From NCBI RefSeq assembly GCF_029855045.1, contig NZ_CP123228.1:806001-870000 (forward strand): 64,000 bases of DNA, read 5' to 3'. This stretch comes from Piscinibacter sp. XHJ-5 (lineage in GTDB: Bacteria > Pseudomonadota > Gammaproteobacteria > Burkholderiales > Burkholderiaceae_C). Numbering within the stretch: position 1 is the stretch's first letter; each line of letters starts with the position of its first letter. Of the stretch, positions 11,645-21,671 are shown in pieces. The notes beneath the pieces are model-generated. The model was not told where the DNA came from, searched no databases, and saw nothing but the letters and a program-made list of their open reading frames with translations. Both the position numbers and the translations under genes were made by a program.

Positions 11645-12610
11645 ATGAACATCCGCCGACGTACCGCCATTGCTTCCGCCGCCGTGCTGGCGTTCGCTGC
11701 CGCGACGCCGATGGCCGCATTTGCGCAGAAGAAGATCGTGCTCGGCTTCAGCCAGATCGGCGCCGAGAGCGAATGGCGCACCGCGAACACCGAGTCGATC
11801 AAGCAGGCGGCCAAGGAGGCCGGCATCGAGCTCAAGTTCGCCGACGCGCAGCAGAAGCAGGAGAACCAGATCAAGGCGATCCGCTCCTTCATCGCGCAGA
11901 AGGTGGACGTGATCGCCTTCTCGCCGGTGGTCGAGAGCGGCTTCGAGACCGTGCTGCGCGAGGCCAAGGCGGCGAAGATCCCGGTGATCCTCACCGACCG
12001 CGCCGTCAACACCAAGGACGACTCGCTCTACGTGACCTTCATGGGCTCCGACTTCCTCGAGGAAGGCCGCAAGGCGGCGCGCTGGCTGGTCGAGAAGATG
12101 AAGGACCAGAAGGGCGACGTGAACATCGTCGAGCTGCAGGGCACCGTGGGCTCCGCCCCGGCGATCGACCGCAAGCGCGGCTTCGAGGAAGTCATCAAGG
12201 CCGACCCGAAGTTCAAGATCATCCGCTCGCAGACCGGCGACTTCACCCGGGCCAAGGGCAAGGAGGTGATGGAAGCGTTCCTCAAGGCCGAGGGCAAGAA
12301 GATCAACGTGCTCTACGCGCACAACGACGACATGGCCATCGGCGCGATCCAGGCCATCGAGGAAGCGGGACTCAAGCCGGCCAAAGACATCGTCATCATC
12401 TCGATCGATGCGGTGAAGGGCGCGTTCGAGGCGATGATGGCCGGCAAGCTGAACGTGAGCGTCGAGTGCAGCCCGCTGCTCGGCCCCCAGCTCATGGCAG
12501 CGGTGAAGGACCTCCAGGCGGGCAAGCCCTTGCCCAAGCGCATCGTGACCGAGGAGACGATCTTCCCGATGGAAGTCGCCTCCAAGGAGTTCCCGAAGCG
12601 GAAATACTGA
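11645..12610 (+). CDS. ytfQ: Periplasmic galactofuranose/sugar-binding protein, YtfQ-like
   Basis: A 321-residue type-I periplasmic binding protein. The signal peptide covers about residues 1-28 (three Arg, then an Ala-rich core ending AAFA-Q). The mature sequence closely follows E. coli YtfQ, including GFSQIGAESEWR, QQKQENQIKAIRSF, VELQGTVGSAPAIDRK and YAHNDDMAIGAIQAI. YtfQ binds galactofuranose and also galactopyranose. Start at ATG 11645 after AGGAGAC. Its cognate ATPase and permeases (ytfR, ytfT, yjfF) are in the same operon but 4 kb downstream, separated by the chvE-gguAB set. Ligand identity here is inferred from similarity; L-arabinose is also possible. Confidence 0.9.
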   Translation: MNIRRRTAIASAAVLAFAAATPMAAFAQKKIVLGFSQIGAESEWRTANTESIKQAAKEAGIELKFADAQQKQENQIKAIRSFIAQKVDVIAFSPVVESGFETVLREAKAAKIPVILTDRAVNTKDDSLYVTFMGSDFLEEGRKAARWLVEKMKDQKGDVNIVELQGTVGSAPAIDRKRGFEEVIKADPKFKIIRSQTGDFTRAKGKEVMEAFLKAEGKKINVLYAHNDDMAIGAIQAIEEAGLKPAKDIVIISIDAVKGAFEAMMAGKLNVSVECSPLLGPQLMAAVKDLQAGKPLPKRIVTEETIFPMEVASKEFPKRKY

Positions 12611-12667
12611 CCACCCCCGAAGCGCCTTTCGTGATGTGACATACCGATACTGATACAGGAGACCACA

Positions 12668-13732
12668 GTGAAACTCATCAAGTACCTGATGGCCGCAATG
12701 GCGGTCTGCACGATGGCGCTGTCGCAGCACGCGGCGGCCCAGGACAAGGGCCTGATCGCGATCTCGATGCCGACCAAGTCGTCGGCGCGCTGGATCGCGG
12801 ACGGCTCGAACATGGTCAAGGTGTTCAAGGAGAAGGGCTACCGCACCGACCTGCAGTACGCGGAAGACGACATCCCGAACCAGCTGGCGCAGATCGAGAA
12901 CATGATGACCAAGGGCCCCAAGGTCCTCGTCATCGCGGCCATCGACGGCACCACGCTGTCCGACGCCTTGCAGAAGGCGGCTGACAAGGGCATCAAGGTC
13001 ATCGCCTACGACCGGCTCATCCGCAACTCGAAGAACGTCGACTACTACGCCACCTTCGACAACTTCCAGGTCGGCGTGCTGCAGGCCGGCTACATCGAGA
13101 ACGCGCTGAACCTCAAGACCGCCAAGGGTCCGTTCAACATCGAGCTGTTCGGAGGCTCGCCCGACGACAACAACGCGTTCTTCTTCTACAACGGCGCGAT
13201 GTCGGTGCTGAAGCCCTACATCGACAGCGGCAAGCTCGTCGTGCGCAGCAAGCAGATGGGCATGGACAAGGTTTCCACGCTGCGCTGGGACGGCGCGGTC
13301 GCGCAGGCGCGCATGGACAACCTGCTCTCGGCCTACTACACGCAGGCGCACGTCGACGCGGTGCTGTCGCCGTACGACGGCCTGTCGATCGGCATCATCT
13401 CCTCGCTGAAGGGCGTGGGCTACGGCACGCCGAAGCAGCCGATGCCGGTGGTGACCGGGCAGGACGCCGAGATCCCGTCGGTGAAGTCCATCCTGAACAA
13501 GGAGCAGACCTCCACCGTGTTCAAGGACACGCGCGAGCTCGCCAAGGTGACCGCCAACATGGTCGACGCCTTGCTCACCGGCAAGACCGTGCCGGTCAAC
13601 GACACCAAGACCTACAACAACGGCGTGAAGGTGGTGCCGTCCTACCTGCTCAAGCCGGTCAGCGTCGACGCGAGCAACTGGAAGGAAGTGCTGGTGACCA
13701 GCGGCTACTACACCGAAGGCCAGATCAAGTAG
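12668..13732 (+). CDS. chvE: Periplasmic multiple sugar-binding protein ChvE
   Basis: A 354-residue periplasmic binding protein with a signal peptide of about 25 residues (cleavage near SQHAAAQ). Recognisable ChvE features are [14 protein letters not shown] near the N terminus, [16 protein letters not shown], the ligand region [15 protein letters not shown] and VVTGQDAE. ChvE binds galactose, arabinose, glucose and other aldoses; in Agrobacterium it also signals to VirA. It has its own strong AGGAG site. Two stem-loops follow it before gguA, a layout often seen when a binding protein must be made in excess of the transporter. Confidence 0.93.
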   Translation: MKLIKYLMAAMAVCTMALSQHAAAQDKGLIAISMPTKSSARWIADGSNMVKVFKEKGYRTDLQYAEDDIPNQLAQIENMMTKGPKVLVIAAIDGTTLSDALQKAADKGIKVIAYDRLIRNSKNVDYYATFDNFQVGVLQAGYIENALNLKTAKGPFNIELFGGSPDDNNAFFFYNGAMSVLKPYIDSGKLVVRSKQMGMDKVSTLRWDGAVAQARMDNLLSAYYTQAHVDAVLSPYDGLSIGIISSLKGVGYGTPKQPMPVVTGQDAEIPSVKSILNKEQTSTVFKDTRELAKVTANMVDALLTGKTVPVNDTKTYNNGVKVVPSYLLKPVSVDASNWKEVLVTSGYYTEGQIK

Positions 13733-13749
13733 ACAAGGGACTCTGCTGA

Positions 13750-13808
13750 GCAGACTTTCTGTCTGCGACTTCGATGCGCCGTTCCCCAGCCCCCTGCGGA
13801 AGGGGGCT
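13750..13808 (+). other. Two intercistronic stem-loops between chvE and gguA
   Basis: The 139-bp gap holds two perfect hairpins. The first pairs GCAGAC (13750-13755) with GTCTGC (13761-13766) over a 5-nt loop. The second pairs AGCCCCC (13788-13794) with GGGGGCT (13802-13808) over a 7-nt loop. Neither is followed by a T tract, so full termination is unlikely. They probably stabilise the upstream chvE message or attenuate read-through to gguA. Confidence 0.65.
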
Positions 13809-13871
13809 CCGACATGAGAGACGAGCCCGCTTGAGCCGGCCGCACCACGCGAAGCGACAAGGAGACAACGG

Positions 13872-15422
13872 GTGGATGCCATCCTGGAGATGCGCGGGAT
13901 CACCAAGACCTTCCCGGGCGTCAATGCACTCGACAACGTGAACCTGGTGGTCCGGGCCGGCGAGATCCATGCGATCGTCGGCGAAAACGGCGCCGGCAAG
14001 TCCACGCTCATGAAGGTGCTGAGCGGCGTCTACCCCTGCGGCTCGTACAGCGGCGACATCCTCTTCCAGGGCCAGCCGCGCTGCTTCACGGGAATTGCCG
14101 ACAGCGAGAAGGTCGGCATCATCATCATCCACCAGGAGCTGGCGCTGGTGCCGCTGCTGTCGATCGCCGAGAACATCTTCCTCGGCAACGAGCCGGCCAC
14201 GAACGGCGTGATCGACTGGTACGAGGCCTATGCGCGCACCCGCGCGCTCCTCGCCAAGGTGGGCCTGAAGGAGTCGCCGACCACGCTGATCACCAACCTC
14301 GGCGTCGGCAAGCAGCAGATGGTGGAGATCGCCAAGGCGCTCGCCAAGGAAGTGAAGCTGCTGATCCTCGACGAGCCCACCGCGAGCCTCAACGAGAACG
14401 ACAGCGATGCGCTGCTCGCGCTGCTGCTCGACCTGAAGGCGCACGGCATCGCGTCGATCCTGATCTCGCACAAGCTCAACGAGGTGGCCAAGGTGGCCGA
14501 CTCGATCACCGTGCTGCGCGACGGCGCGACGGTGGAGACGATGGACTGCCGCAGCGCCGCGGCCAGCGAGGACCGGATCATCCGCCACATGGTGGGCCGC
14601 GAGATGGCCGACCGCTATCCGAAGCGCACGCCGCGCATCGGTGACACCGTGTTCGAGGTGCGCGACTGGCGCGTGCACCACGAGCTGCATGCCGACCGCG
14701 AGCAGATCAAGGGCGTGAACCTCAGCGTGCGCCGAGGCGAGATCGTCGGCATCGCCGGCCTGATGGGCTCGGGCCGCACCGAGTTCGCCATGAGCGTGTT
14801 CGGGCGCAGCTACGGCCAGCGCATCAGCGGCCGCGTGCTGATGCACGGCCGCGAGGTCGACGTGCGGACCGTGGAGAAGGCGATCCGCCACGGCATTGCC
14901 TACGTGACGGAGGACCGCAAGGGCCTGGGCCTCATCCTCGACGACGAGATCCGCCGCAACATCACGCTCGCCAACCTGGAGGCGGTGTCGCGCGCGGCGA
15001 TCATCTCCGAAGGCGACGAGCACCGAGTGGCCGTGGAGTACCGGCGTGCGCTCAACATCCGCTCGTCGAGCGTGGAGCAGCCGGTGGTTAACCTGTCGGG
15101 CGGCAACCAGCAGAAGGTGGTGCTCGCGAAGTGGCTGTTCTCCAAGCCCGAGCTGCTCATCCTCGACGAGCCGACCCGCGGCATCGACGTCGGCGCCAAG
15201 TACGAGATCTACACGATCATCGACGAGCTCGCGAGCCAGGGCAAAGGCATCCTGATGATCTCTTCCGAGATGCCCGAGCTGCTCGGCATGTGCGACCGCA
15301 TCGTCGTGATGAACGAAGGGCGCTTCGTCGCCGAATTCAGCGGCCGCGAGGCAACGCAGGAGCGCATCATGCGCGCGATCGTCAACACCGGCGAGACCAT
15401 CCTGGAGACGGCCCATGGCTGA
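13872..15422 (+). CDS. gguA: Sugar ABC transporter ATPase GguA
   Basis: A 516-residue CUT2-type ATPase with two fused ABC domains. The N-terminal domain has Walker [10 protein letters not shown] (37-45), [15 protein letters not shown] as a degenerate signature and ILDEPTASL Walker B. The C-terminal domain has the usual degenerate Walker A (GLMGSGRTE) and an intact [15 protein letters not shown] signature with [10 protein letters not shown]. Translation starts at GTG 13872, placed 7 nt after AAGGAGA. It powers ChvE-dependent uptake through GguB; the gguB start lies inside its 3' end (8-bp overlap). Confidence 0.93.
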   Translation: MDAILEMRGITKTFPGVNALDNVNLVVRAGEIHAIVGENGAGKSTLMKVLSGVYPCGSYSGDILFQGQPRCFTGIADSEKVGIIIIHQELALVPLLSIAENIFLGNEPATNGVIDWYEAYARTRALLAKVGLKESPTTLITNLGVGKQQMVEIAKALAKEVKLLILDEPTASLNENDSDALLALLLDLKAHGIASILISHKLNEVAKVADSITVLRDGATVETMDCRSAAASEDRIIRHMVGREMADRYPKRTPRIGDTVFEVRDWRVHHELHADREQIKGVNLSVRRGEIVGIAGLMGSGRTEFAMSVFGRSYGQRISGRVLMHGREVDVRTVEKAIRHGIAYVTEDRKGLGLILDDEIRRNITLANLEAVSRAAIISEGDEHRVAVEYRRALNIRSSSVEQPVVNLSGGNQQKVVLAKWLFSKPELLILDEPTRGIDVGAKYEIYTIIDELASQGKGILMISSEMPELLGMCDRIVVMNEGRFVAEFSGREATQERIMRAIVNTGETILETAHG

Positions 15423-16629
15423 TCAGATCGCTTCCGAGCACGGCCCGGTGACGGGCGCGGCCGCCAAGAAGGCCGCCTTGCACACCGGCTTCATCAAGAA
15501 CAACCTGCGCGACTACGGCATGCTGATCTCGCTGGTCGCGATCATGGCGTTGTTCCAGGTGTTGACCGAGGGCACGCTGCTGCGGCCGCTGAACCTCACC
15601 AACCTGGTGCTGCAGAACAGCTACATCGTCATCATGGCGCTGGGCATGCTGCTGGTCATCGTCGCCGGCCACATCGACCTGTCGGTCGGCTCGGTGTGCG
15701 GCTTCATCGGGGCGCTGGCCGCGGTGCTGATGGTCAACCTCGGCTGGCATTTCGTGCCGACCACGCTGGCCTGCCTGCTGGCCGGCGGCCTGATCGGCGC
15801 AGCGCAAGGCTGGTTCGTCGCCTACAGCAAGATCCCGTCGTTCATCGTCACGCTGGCCGGCATGCTGGTGTTCAAGGGCCTGAGCCTCGCGCTGCTGCAG
15901 GGCCAGTCGATCGGACCGTTCCCGGTCGAGTTCCAGCGGCTGAGCTCGGGCTTCATCCCCGACGTGCTGGGCGGCACCGACCTGCGCACCACGTCGCTCG
16001 TCGTCGGCCTGGCGGCGGCGGCCGCCTTCGGCTACTTCAGTCTGCGCGGGCGCGCGCAGCAGGCACGCCACGGCATGGAGGACGAGCCGTATGTGTTCTT
16101 CATCGCCAAGACCATCGCCTTCGTCGCGGCGATCGTCTTCCTCACCTGGCTGCTGTCCTCGTACAAGGGCCTGCCCAACGTGCTGATCGTCATGTCGGTG
16201 CTGATCGTCGCTTACGACTTCATCACCCGGCGCACGACGGTCGGCCGGCGCATCTACGCGCTCGGCGGCAACGAGAAGGCGGCCCGGCTGTCCGGCATCA
16301 AGACCGAGCGGCTCGCCTTCCTCACTTTCGTGAACATGGGGGTGCTGGCGGCGCTGGCCGGGCTGGTGTTCGCGGCGCGGCTGAACACCGCGACGCCCAA
16401 GGCAGGCCTGGGCTTCGAGCTCGACGTGATCGCGGCGTGCTTCATCGGCGGCGCATCGGCCTCGGGCGGCGTCGGCAAGGTGATGGGCGCGGTGATCGGC
16501 GCCTTCGTGATGGGCGTGATGAACAACGGCATGTCCATCCTCGGCATCGGCATCGATTACCAGCAGGTCATCAAGGGCCTGGTGCTGCTGGCCGCCGTGT
16601 TCGTCGACGTCTACAACAAGAACAAGTAG
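15415..16629 (+). CDS. gguB: Sugar ABC transporter permease GguB
   Basis: A 404-residue CUT2 (BPD_transp_2) inner-membrane permease with about eight to ten hydrophobic segments. The family signature [21 protein letters not shown] occupies about residues 83-103 and the ATPase-contacting [15 protein letters not shown] lies near 281-295. Length fits XylH/GguB-type permeases, which are longer than RbsC because of an inserted loop around residues 215-235. Translation is coupled to gguA by overlap. Together with ChvE and GguA it forms a complete monosaccharide importer. Confidence 0.93.
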   Translation: MADQIASEHGPVTGAAAKKAALHTGFIKNNLRDYGMLISLVAIMALFQVLTEGTLLRPLNLTNLVLQNSYIVIMALGMLLVIVAGHIDLSVGSVCGFIGALAAVLMVNLGWHFVPTTLACLLAGGLIGAAQGWFVAYSKIPSFIVTLAGMLVFKGLSLALLQGQSIGPFPVEFQRLSSGFIPDVLGGTDLRTTSLVVGLAAAAAFGYFSLRGRAQQARHGMEDEPYVFFIAKTIAFVAAIVFLTWLLSSYKGLPNVLIVMSVLIVAYDFITRRTTVGRRIYALGGNEKAARLSGIKTERLAFLTFVNMGVLAALAGLVFAARLNTATPKAGLGFELDVIAACFIGGASASGGVGKVMGAVIGAFVMGVMNNGMSILGIGIDYQQVIKGLVLLAAVFVDVYNKNK

Positions 16630-16632
16630 CAG

Positions 16633-18216
16633 ATGACCACCCCTCGTCCGAACAGCGCATCGGCCGGTCCTTCCGGGGGACGCCGGCCGGCCGACGCCCG
16701 GCCCGCCATGGTCGCGGGCGCCGGATCGCCGGTGCTCGAGCTCTCGGGCATCGACAAGCGCTTCCTCGGCGTGCGCGCGCTGCACGGCGTGGGGCTGCGC
16801 CTGTTTCCCGGTGAAGTGCATGCGCTGATGGGCCAGAACGGCGCCGGCAAGTCGACGCTGATCAAGGTGCTGACGGGCGTGCACGCCGCCGACGGCGGCG
16901 CAATGCGCCTGGACGGGCAGGCCATCGCGCCAAGCTCGCCGCTGGAGGCGCAGCGGCTGGGCATCAGCACGGTGTACCAGGAGGTCAACCTCTGCCCGAA
17001 TCTCACGGTGGCGGAGAACATCTTCGCCGGCCGCTATCCGCGCAAGGCGTGGCGCATCGACTGGGCGGCCATGAACCGGCAGGCGGGCGAGTTGCTGGCG
17101 CGACTGAATCTCGACATCGACGTCACGCGCTTGCTGGCCGGCTACCCCGTCGCCGTGCAGCAGATGGTCGCCATCGCGCGCGCCTTGAGCGTGCGGGCGC
17201 GCGTGCTCATCCTCGACGAGCCCACGTCCAGCCTGGACGCCGACGAGGTGCAACGCCTGTTCGCGGTGCTGCGGCGGTTGCGCGACGACGGCATCGCGAT
17301 CCTTTTCGTCACGCACTTCCTCGAGCAGGTGTATGCCTTGTCCGATCGCATCACGGTGCTGCGCAACGGCGAGCAGGTGGGCGAGTGGCTGGCGCGCGAC
17401 CTGCCGCCGCCGGCGCTGATCGCCGCCATGGTGGGGCGCGAGCTGGCCGCGCGCCGCGAAGCCGTCGCGCCGCCGCCGGAGCACGACCGCGGGGCGCCGC
17501 TCGTCGAGCTGCGGGGGCTCGGCCGCAGGGGCGTGATGCAGCCCACCGACCTCAGCGTGCGCGCCGGCGAAGTGCTGGGCCTGGGCGGCCTGCTCGGCTC
17601 GGGCCGCACCGAGCTCGCGCAGATGCTGTTCGGCCTGGCCTCTGCCGACCAGGGCGAGCTGCGCATCAAGGGCCAAGCGCAGCGCGTCACGTCGCCGTCG
17701 AGCGCGGTGCGGCACGGCATGGCGCTGTGCCCCGAAGACCGCAAGACCGACGGCATCGTGGCCGAGCTGTCGCTGCGCGAGAACATCGTGCTGGCGCTGC
17801 AGGCGCGGCGCGGCCTGTGGCGCTTCATCCCCATGGAGGCACAGGCCGAGATGGCCGAGCGCTTCGTCAAGGCGCTGGGCATCAAGACGGCCGACATAGA
17901 CACGCCCATCGGACAGCTTTCGGGCGGCAACCAGCAGAAGGCCCTGCTCGCGCGCTGGCTGGCGACGAATCCCGAACTGCTGATCCTCGACGAGCCCACG
18001 CGCGGCATCGACGTTGCGGCCAAGCAGGAGATCATGGACGAGATCCTGCGCCTGGCGGGCGACGGCATGGCGGTGCTGTTCATCTCATCCGAGATCGACG
18101 AGGTGGTTCGGGTGTCCAACCGCATCGCGGTGCTGCGCGACCGCCGCAAGATCGGCGAGCTGCCGCGCTGCAGCGACGAGCAGGACGTGTACCACCTGAT
18201 CGCGGCGCAGACATGA
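16633..18216 (+). CDS. ytfR: Sugar ABC transporter ATPase, YtfR-like
   Basis: A 527-residue tandem ABC ATPase. The first domain begins near residue 35 and carries Walker A GQNGAGKST near 69-77 and Walker B ILDEPTSSLDADE. The second has degenerate GLLGSGRTE and an intact signature [15 protein letters not shown]. The first ~30 residues are an extra low-complexity Ala/Pro/Arg leader not needed by the family, so a later start is possible, but no better ATG is seen. It follows gguB by 3 bp and overlaps ytfT by 4 bp (ATGA). It is the presumed partner of YtfQ, not of ChvE. Confidence 0.88.
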   Translation: MTTPRPNSASAGPSGGRRPADARPAMVAGAGSPVLELSGIDKRFLGVRALHGVGLRLFPGEVHALMGQNGAGKSTLIKVLTGVHAADGGAMRLDGQAIAPSSPLEAQRLGISTVYQEVNLCPNLTVAENIFAGRYPRKAWRIDWAAMNRQAGELLARLNLDIDVTRLLAGYPVAVQQMVAIARALSVRARVLILDEPTSSLDADEVQRLFAVLRRLRDDGIAILFVTHFLEQVYALSDRITVLRNGEQVGEWLARDLPPPALIAAMVGRELAARREAVAPPPEHDRGAPLVELRGLGRRGVMQPTDLSVRAGEVLGLGGLLGSGRTELAQMLFGLASADQGELRIKGQAQRVTSPSSAVRHGMALCPEDRKTDGIVAELSLRENIVLALQARRGLWRFIPMEAQAEMAERFVKALGIKTADIDTPIGQLSGGNQQKALLARWLATNPELLILDEPTRGIDVAAKQEIMDEILRLAGDGMAVLFISSEIDEVVRVSNRIAVLRDRRKIGELPRCSDEQDVYHLIAAQT

Positions 18217-19283
18217 CGACCCGGCGCGCAACTCCGCTGCTCGGCGCCGTGTGGCGCCATCACCTGCTGTGGCCGCTGGTCACGCTCGCGCTGCTGCTGG
18301 CCGTCAATGCGGCGTTCAACGCGAACTTCCTGCGCCTCGAATGGCGCGAAGGGCATCTCTACGGCAGCCTGATCGACATCCTCAAGGGCGCCTCGCCGCT
18401 GATCCTCGTGTCGCTGGGCATGACGCTGGTCATCGCCACGCGCGGCATCGACATCTCGGTGGGCGCGGTGGTCGCGATCTCGGCCGCGGTGGCCGCCTGG
18501 ATGATCGGCGGCTCGCTGGTCGTCCACGACGGCGTCGCGACGCACGTCAGCCGATTTCCCATGGGGCTGGCGATCGCCGGCGCGCTGGCCGTGGCGCTCG
18601 CCTGCGGCGTGTGGAACGGGCTGCTGGTGTCGGTGGTCGGCATGCAGCCGATCATCGCGACGCTGATCCTCATGGTGGCCGGCCGCGGCGTCGCCCAGCT
18701 CATCACCGGCGGGCAGATCATCACGGTGTACTACGCGCCGTACTTCTTCATCGGCAACGGCTACTTCCTGGGCCTGCCCTTCGCGCTGTTCATCGCCGCG
18801 GCTGTCTTCGTCGCGCTGCTGTGGCTGTGCAAGCGCAGCGCGCTCGGGCTGTTCATCCAGGCCGTGGGCATCAACCCGTCGGCGGCCCACGTCGCCGGCG
18901 CGCCGGCGCGGCGCATCATCTTCGCGGTGTATGCCTTCTGCGGCCTGTGCGCCGGCGTGGCGGGGCTGGTGCTGAGCTCGAATGTGAAGAGCGCCGACGG
19001 CAACAACGCCGGCATGCTGATGGAGCTCGACGCGATCCTGGCGGTGACGCTGGGCGGCACGGCGCTCACCGGCGGCCGCTTCAGCCTGGCCGGCAGCGTG
19101 GTCGGCGCGCTGATCATCCAGACGCTCACCTATGCCATCTATTCGCTGGGCGTGCCCCCCGAGGTGAACCTCAGCGTGAAGGCGGTGGTGGTGTTCGTCG
19201 TGATGCTGCTGCAGTCCGCCGAGTTCCGCCGCGCCGTGGCGAGCTGGGCGCGCCGGCCGGTGCCTCGTGGAGCGCCGACATGA
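18213..19283 (+). CDS. ytfT: Sugar ABC transporter permease, YtfT-like
   Basis: A 356-residue CUT2 permease beginning at the ATGA overlap with ytfR. Hydrophobic helices run from about residue 15. The signature VIATRGIDISVGAVVAIS lies near residues 72-89, and VAGAPARRIIFAVYAFCG near 226-243 is the cytoplasmic ATPase-contact region. The sequence between TM segments includes the YYAPYFFIGNGYF stretch typical of YtfT rather than RbsC. It is one half of the heterodimeric pore with YjfF; the start codons of ytfT and yjfF are both in ATGA overlaps, giving tight stoichiometric coupling. Confidence 0.88.
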   Translation: MTTRRATPLLGAVWRHHLLWPLVTLALLLAVNAAFNANFLRLEWREGHLYGSLIDILKGASPLILVSLGMTLVIATRGIDISVGAVVAISAAVAAWMIGGSLVVHDGVATHVSRFPMGLAIAGALAVALACGVWNGLLVSVVGMQPIIATLILMVAGRGVAQLITGGQIITVYYAPYFFIGNGYFLGLPFALFIAAAVFVALLWLCKRSALGLFIQAVGINPSAAHVAGAPARRIIFAVYAFCGLCAGVAGLVLSSNVKSADGNNAGMLMELDAILAVTLGGTALTGGRFSLAGSVVGALIIQTLTYAIYSLGVPPEVNLSVKAVVVFVVMLLQSAEFRRAVASWARRPVPRGAPT

Positions 19284-20305
19284 GTGCCCACCTGAGCGTC
19301 AATGCGAACCTCGCCACGTCGCCGCTGCCCGCGCGCCAGCGGCGCATCGATCCGAAGTTCCTGCCGCTGGCCGTGACCGTGGGGCTGTTCGTGGCGATGG
19401 CCGCCTTCGGCTCGTTCTTCTACAGCGGCTTCTTCTCGCTGCAGGTGTTCCTCAACCTGCTGATCGACAACGCGTTCCTGTGCATCGTCGCCGTCGGCAT
19501 GACCTTCGTGATCCTGTCCGGCGGCATCGACCTGTCGGTGGGATCGGTGATCGCGCTGACCACCATGGTGTCGGCGTGGCTGGTGGAGAAGCACCAATGG
19601 AGCCCGCTCGCCGTCATCCCGCTGGTGCTGGGGATGGGCACGCTGTTCGGCGCCGCCATGGGCCTGCTGATCCAGCGCTTCCGGCTGCAGCCCTTCATCG
19701 TCACGCTGGCCGGCATGTTCCTCGCGCGCGGCCTCTGCTATGTGATCAGCATCGATTCGATCAGCATCGGCCATCCGTTCTACAGCGAGGTGTCGCAAGC
19801 GCGGATCGCGCTGTGGGGTGACGCGTCGCTGTCGATCGGCGCCCTGATCGCGCTGGCGCTGGTGGCGATGGCCGTATTCGTCGCCCACTTCACGCAATTC
19901 GGCCGCACCGTGTACGCGATCGGCGGCAACGAGCATTCGGCGGTGCTGATGGGGCTGCCCGTGCGCTCGACGCTCGTCGGCGTGTACACGCTGAGCGGCT
20001 TCTGCTCGGCGCTCGCCGGCGTGGTGTTCACCTTCTACATGCTGTCCGGGTACGGCTTGCACGCCGTCGGCCTCGAGCTGGACGCGATCGCCGCGGTGGT
20101 GATCGGCGGCACGCTGCTGTCCGGGGGCGTGGGGTACGTGCTGGGCACGCTGTTCGGCGTGCTGATGCTCGGCATCATCCAGACGCTGATCATGTTCGAC
20201 GGCAGCCTGAGCTCCTGGTGGACGCGCATCGTGATCGGCGCGCTCCTCTTCGCCTTCTGCCTGTTGCAGCGAGTCTTCGAGGCGGGCCGGCCGCGCAGGG
20301 CATGA
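19280..20305 (+). CDS. yjfF: Sugar ABC transporter permease, YjfF-like
   Basis: A 341-residue CUT2 permease that starts in a 4-bp overlap with ytfT. The signature [20 protein letters not shown] is near residues 75-94, [22 protein letters not shown] near 137-158 matches YjfF, and YAIGGNEHSAVLMGLPV follows near 213-229. It completes the YtfQ-YtfR-YtfT-YjfF importer. Transcription probably continues toward the LamB-like gene, with stem-loops in the intervening 125 bp. Confidence 0.9.
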   Translation: MSAHLSVNANLATSPLPARQRRIDPKFLPLAVTVGLFVAMAAFGSFFYSGFFSLQVFLNLLIDNAFLCIVAVGMTFVILSGGIDLSVGSVIALTTMVSAWLVEKHQWSPLAVIPLVLGMGTLFGAAMGLLIQRFRLQPFIVTLAGMFLARGLCYVISIDSISIGHPFYSEVSQARIALWGDASLSIGALIALALVAMAVFVAHFTQFGRTVYAIGGNEHSAVLMGLPVRSTLVGVYTLSGFCSALAGVVFTFYMLSGYGLHAVGLELDAIAAVVIGGTLLSGGVGYVLGTLFGVLMLGIIQTLIMFDGSLSSWWTRIVIGALLFAFCLLQRVFEAGRPRRA

Positions 20306-20314
20306 CCCTTCGCG

Positions 20315-20378
20315 ACGACAGCGGCTGAGGGCCGCCTCCTTTCTCTCTCTCTCAATAAAACACGCGGGATGCCCCGCG
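20315..20378 (+). other. Intercistronic stem-loops between yjfF and the porin gene
   Basis: The gap contains a GCGGC...GCCGC hairpin followed by a pyrimidine tract (CCTCCTTTCTCTCTCTCTC), then a perfect hairpin CGCGGG (20363-20368) / CCCGCG (20373-20378) with a 4-nt loop. The first may be a weak terminator for the transporter operon. Neither has a run of T alone, so partial read-through into the porin gene is likely. Confidence 0.45.
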
Positions 20379-20430
20379 CTGGGCCTTGCTTTGCCCGGCG
20401 TATTCAAACACCGATGCATCGGAGACATCC

Positions 20431-21636
20431 ATGAGCACCACGCAACACCGAGTCGTTTTTCCTCGCTTGACCTTGGCCGCCAGCCTGGCGGCAGCACTGT
20501 GCGCCGCGCCTTCGGCCCACGCCGTCGACTGGGGCGGCTACCTGCGCGCGGGCCCGGGCGCGACGAAGAAGGATGCCGCGCGCGCCTGCTACGGGCTGAG
20601 CGGGCCGGGGCTGAAGTACCGGCTGGGCAACGAGTGCGACATCTACGGCGAGTTCATCCTCAGCCAGGGCTTCCAGAAGGACGGCGTGGACTACAAGGCC
20701 TCGCTGATGACGAACCTGCACAACCCGGGCACCGACACGGGCGACTCCAAGGTGGGCATCAACCAGATGTTCGTCGAAGGCAAGGGCTTCGACATCGCCC
20801 CGGACAGCACCTTCTGGATCGGCAAGCGCTTCTACGGGCGCGCCGACGTGCACATCGTGGACACCTTCTACGTGAACATGTCCGGCGTGGGCGCGGGCGT
20901 GGACGGCATTGCGGTGGGGCCGGGCAAGCTCAACCTGGCGTACTTCCGCACCGACGGGGACGCGACGCATCCGGGCTCGCGGCTGAATGCGGACCTGAAG
21001 GACATCGCGGTGAACCCGGGGGGCAAGCTGCGCGTGACGGGCACGCTCACGCACGGGGACTTCACCGGCGGCAAGAGCGGGGCGGGCCTGAGCCTGCAGC
21101 ACGAGCAGGACAACGTGCTGGGGCTGGGTGGGGCCAACACGCTGTGGCTGCAGGTGGCCAGCGGCTCGGCGGGGCTGGACGCGAACTTCGGCAGCGACCT
21201 GGGCGCAGCGTCGGGCACGCGCGCGTTTCGCATCGTCGAGAGCCTGACCTGGCAGGTCGGCGCGCTGGGCGGGCAGGCGCAGGCGCTGTGGCAGACCGAC
21301 AAGGACGGCGCCACGGGGCTGAAGACCGACTCGTCCACGGTGGGCGGGCGCATGTCGTACGCGATGAGCAAGCACCTGAAGCTGCTGCTCGAGGCGGGCT
21401 ACTCGCAGAAGAAGCCCGACAACGGCGCGACGCAGAAGCTGGCCAAGCTGACCTTCGGCCCGGCGCTGTCGACGGGGCCGGGATTCTGGAACCGGCCCGA
21501 GCTGCGCCTGTACGTGACCACGGCCAAGTGGAACGACGCGGCCAATGCCGCGGCCGGTCCCGGCGGCGTGACCGGCATCGGCGACGGCAAGACCCGCGGC
21601 ACCAGCTACGGCGCGCAGGTCGAGATGTGGTTCTGA
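20431..21636 (+). CDS. LamB-like outer-membrane carbohydrate porin (first copy)
   Basis: A 401-residue maltoporin-family beta-barrel. The signal peptide covers about residues 1-31 (ends SAHA-V). The mature start VDWGGYLRAGPG, the RLGNECDIYGEF strand, FWIGKRFYGRADVHIVDTFY and the terminal GPGFWNRPELRLYVTTAKWN ... EMWF motifs are LamB hallmarks, and the C-terminal Phe is the outer-membrane sorting signal. I start at ATG 20431, after GGAGAC; an upstream ATG at 20386 lacks a ribosome site. The position after two monosaccharide importers suggests outer-membrane entry of the same sugars. A very similar paralogue lies at 30545-31720. Confidence 0.88.
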   Translation: MSTTQHRVVFPRLTLAASLAAALCAAPSAHAVDWGGYLRAGPGATKKDAARACYGLSGPGLKYRLGNECDIYGEFILSQGFQKDGVDYKASLMTNLHNPGTDTGDSKVGINQMFVEGKGFDIAPDSTFWIGKRFYGRADVHIVDTFYVNMSGVGAGVDGIAVGPGKLNLAYFRTDGDATHPGSRLNADLKDIAVNPGGKLRVTGTLTHGDFTGGKSGAGLSLQHEQDNVLGLGGANTLWLQVASGSAGLDANFGSDLGAASGTRAFRIVESLTWQVGALGGQAQALWQTDKDGATGLKTDSSTVGGRMSYAMSKHLKLLLEAGYSQKKPDNGATQKLAKLTFGPALSTGPGFWNRPELRLYVTTAKWNDAANAAAGPGGVTGIGDGKTRGTSYGAQVEMWF

Positions 21637-21671
21637 ATCGATAAGACGCCTATCCCGCGGTCCAGCGCCGA

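Noticed and set aside
13788..13808. Strong hairpin after chvE considered as an intrinsic terminator
   Set aside because: No T run follows it and the operon plainly continues into gguA; listed as an intercistronic structure instead.
11558..14011. 817-codon minus-strand frame opposite ytfQ and chvE
   Set aside because: Antisense shadow: His/Asp/Arg/Val-rich with no family features.
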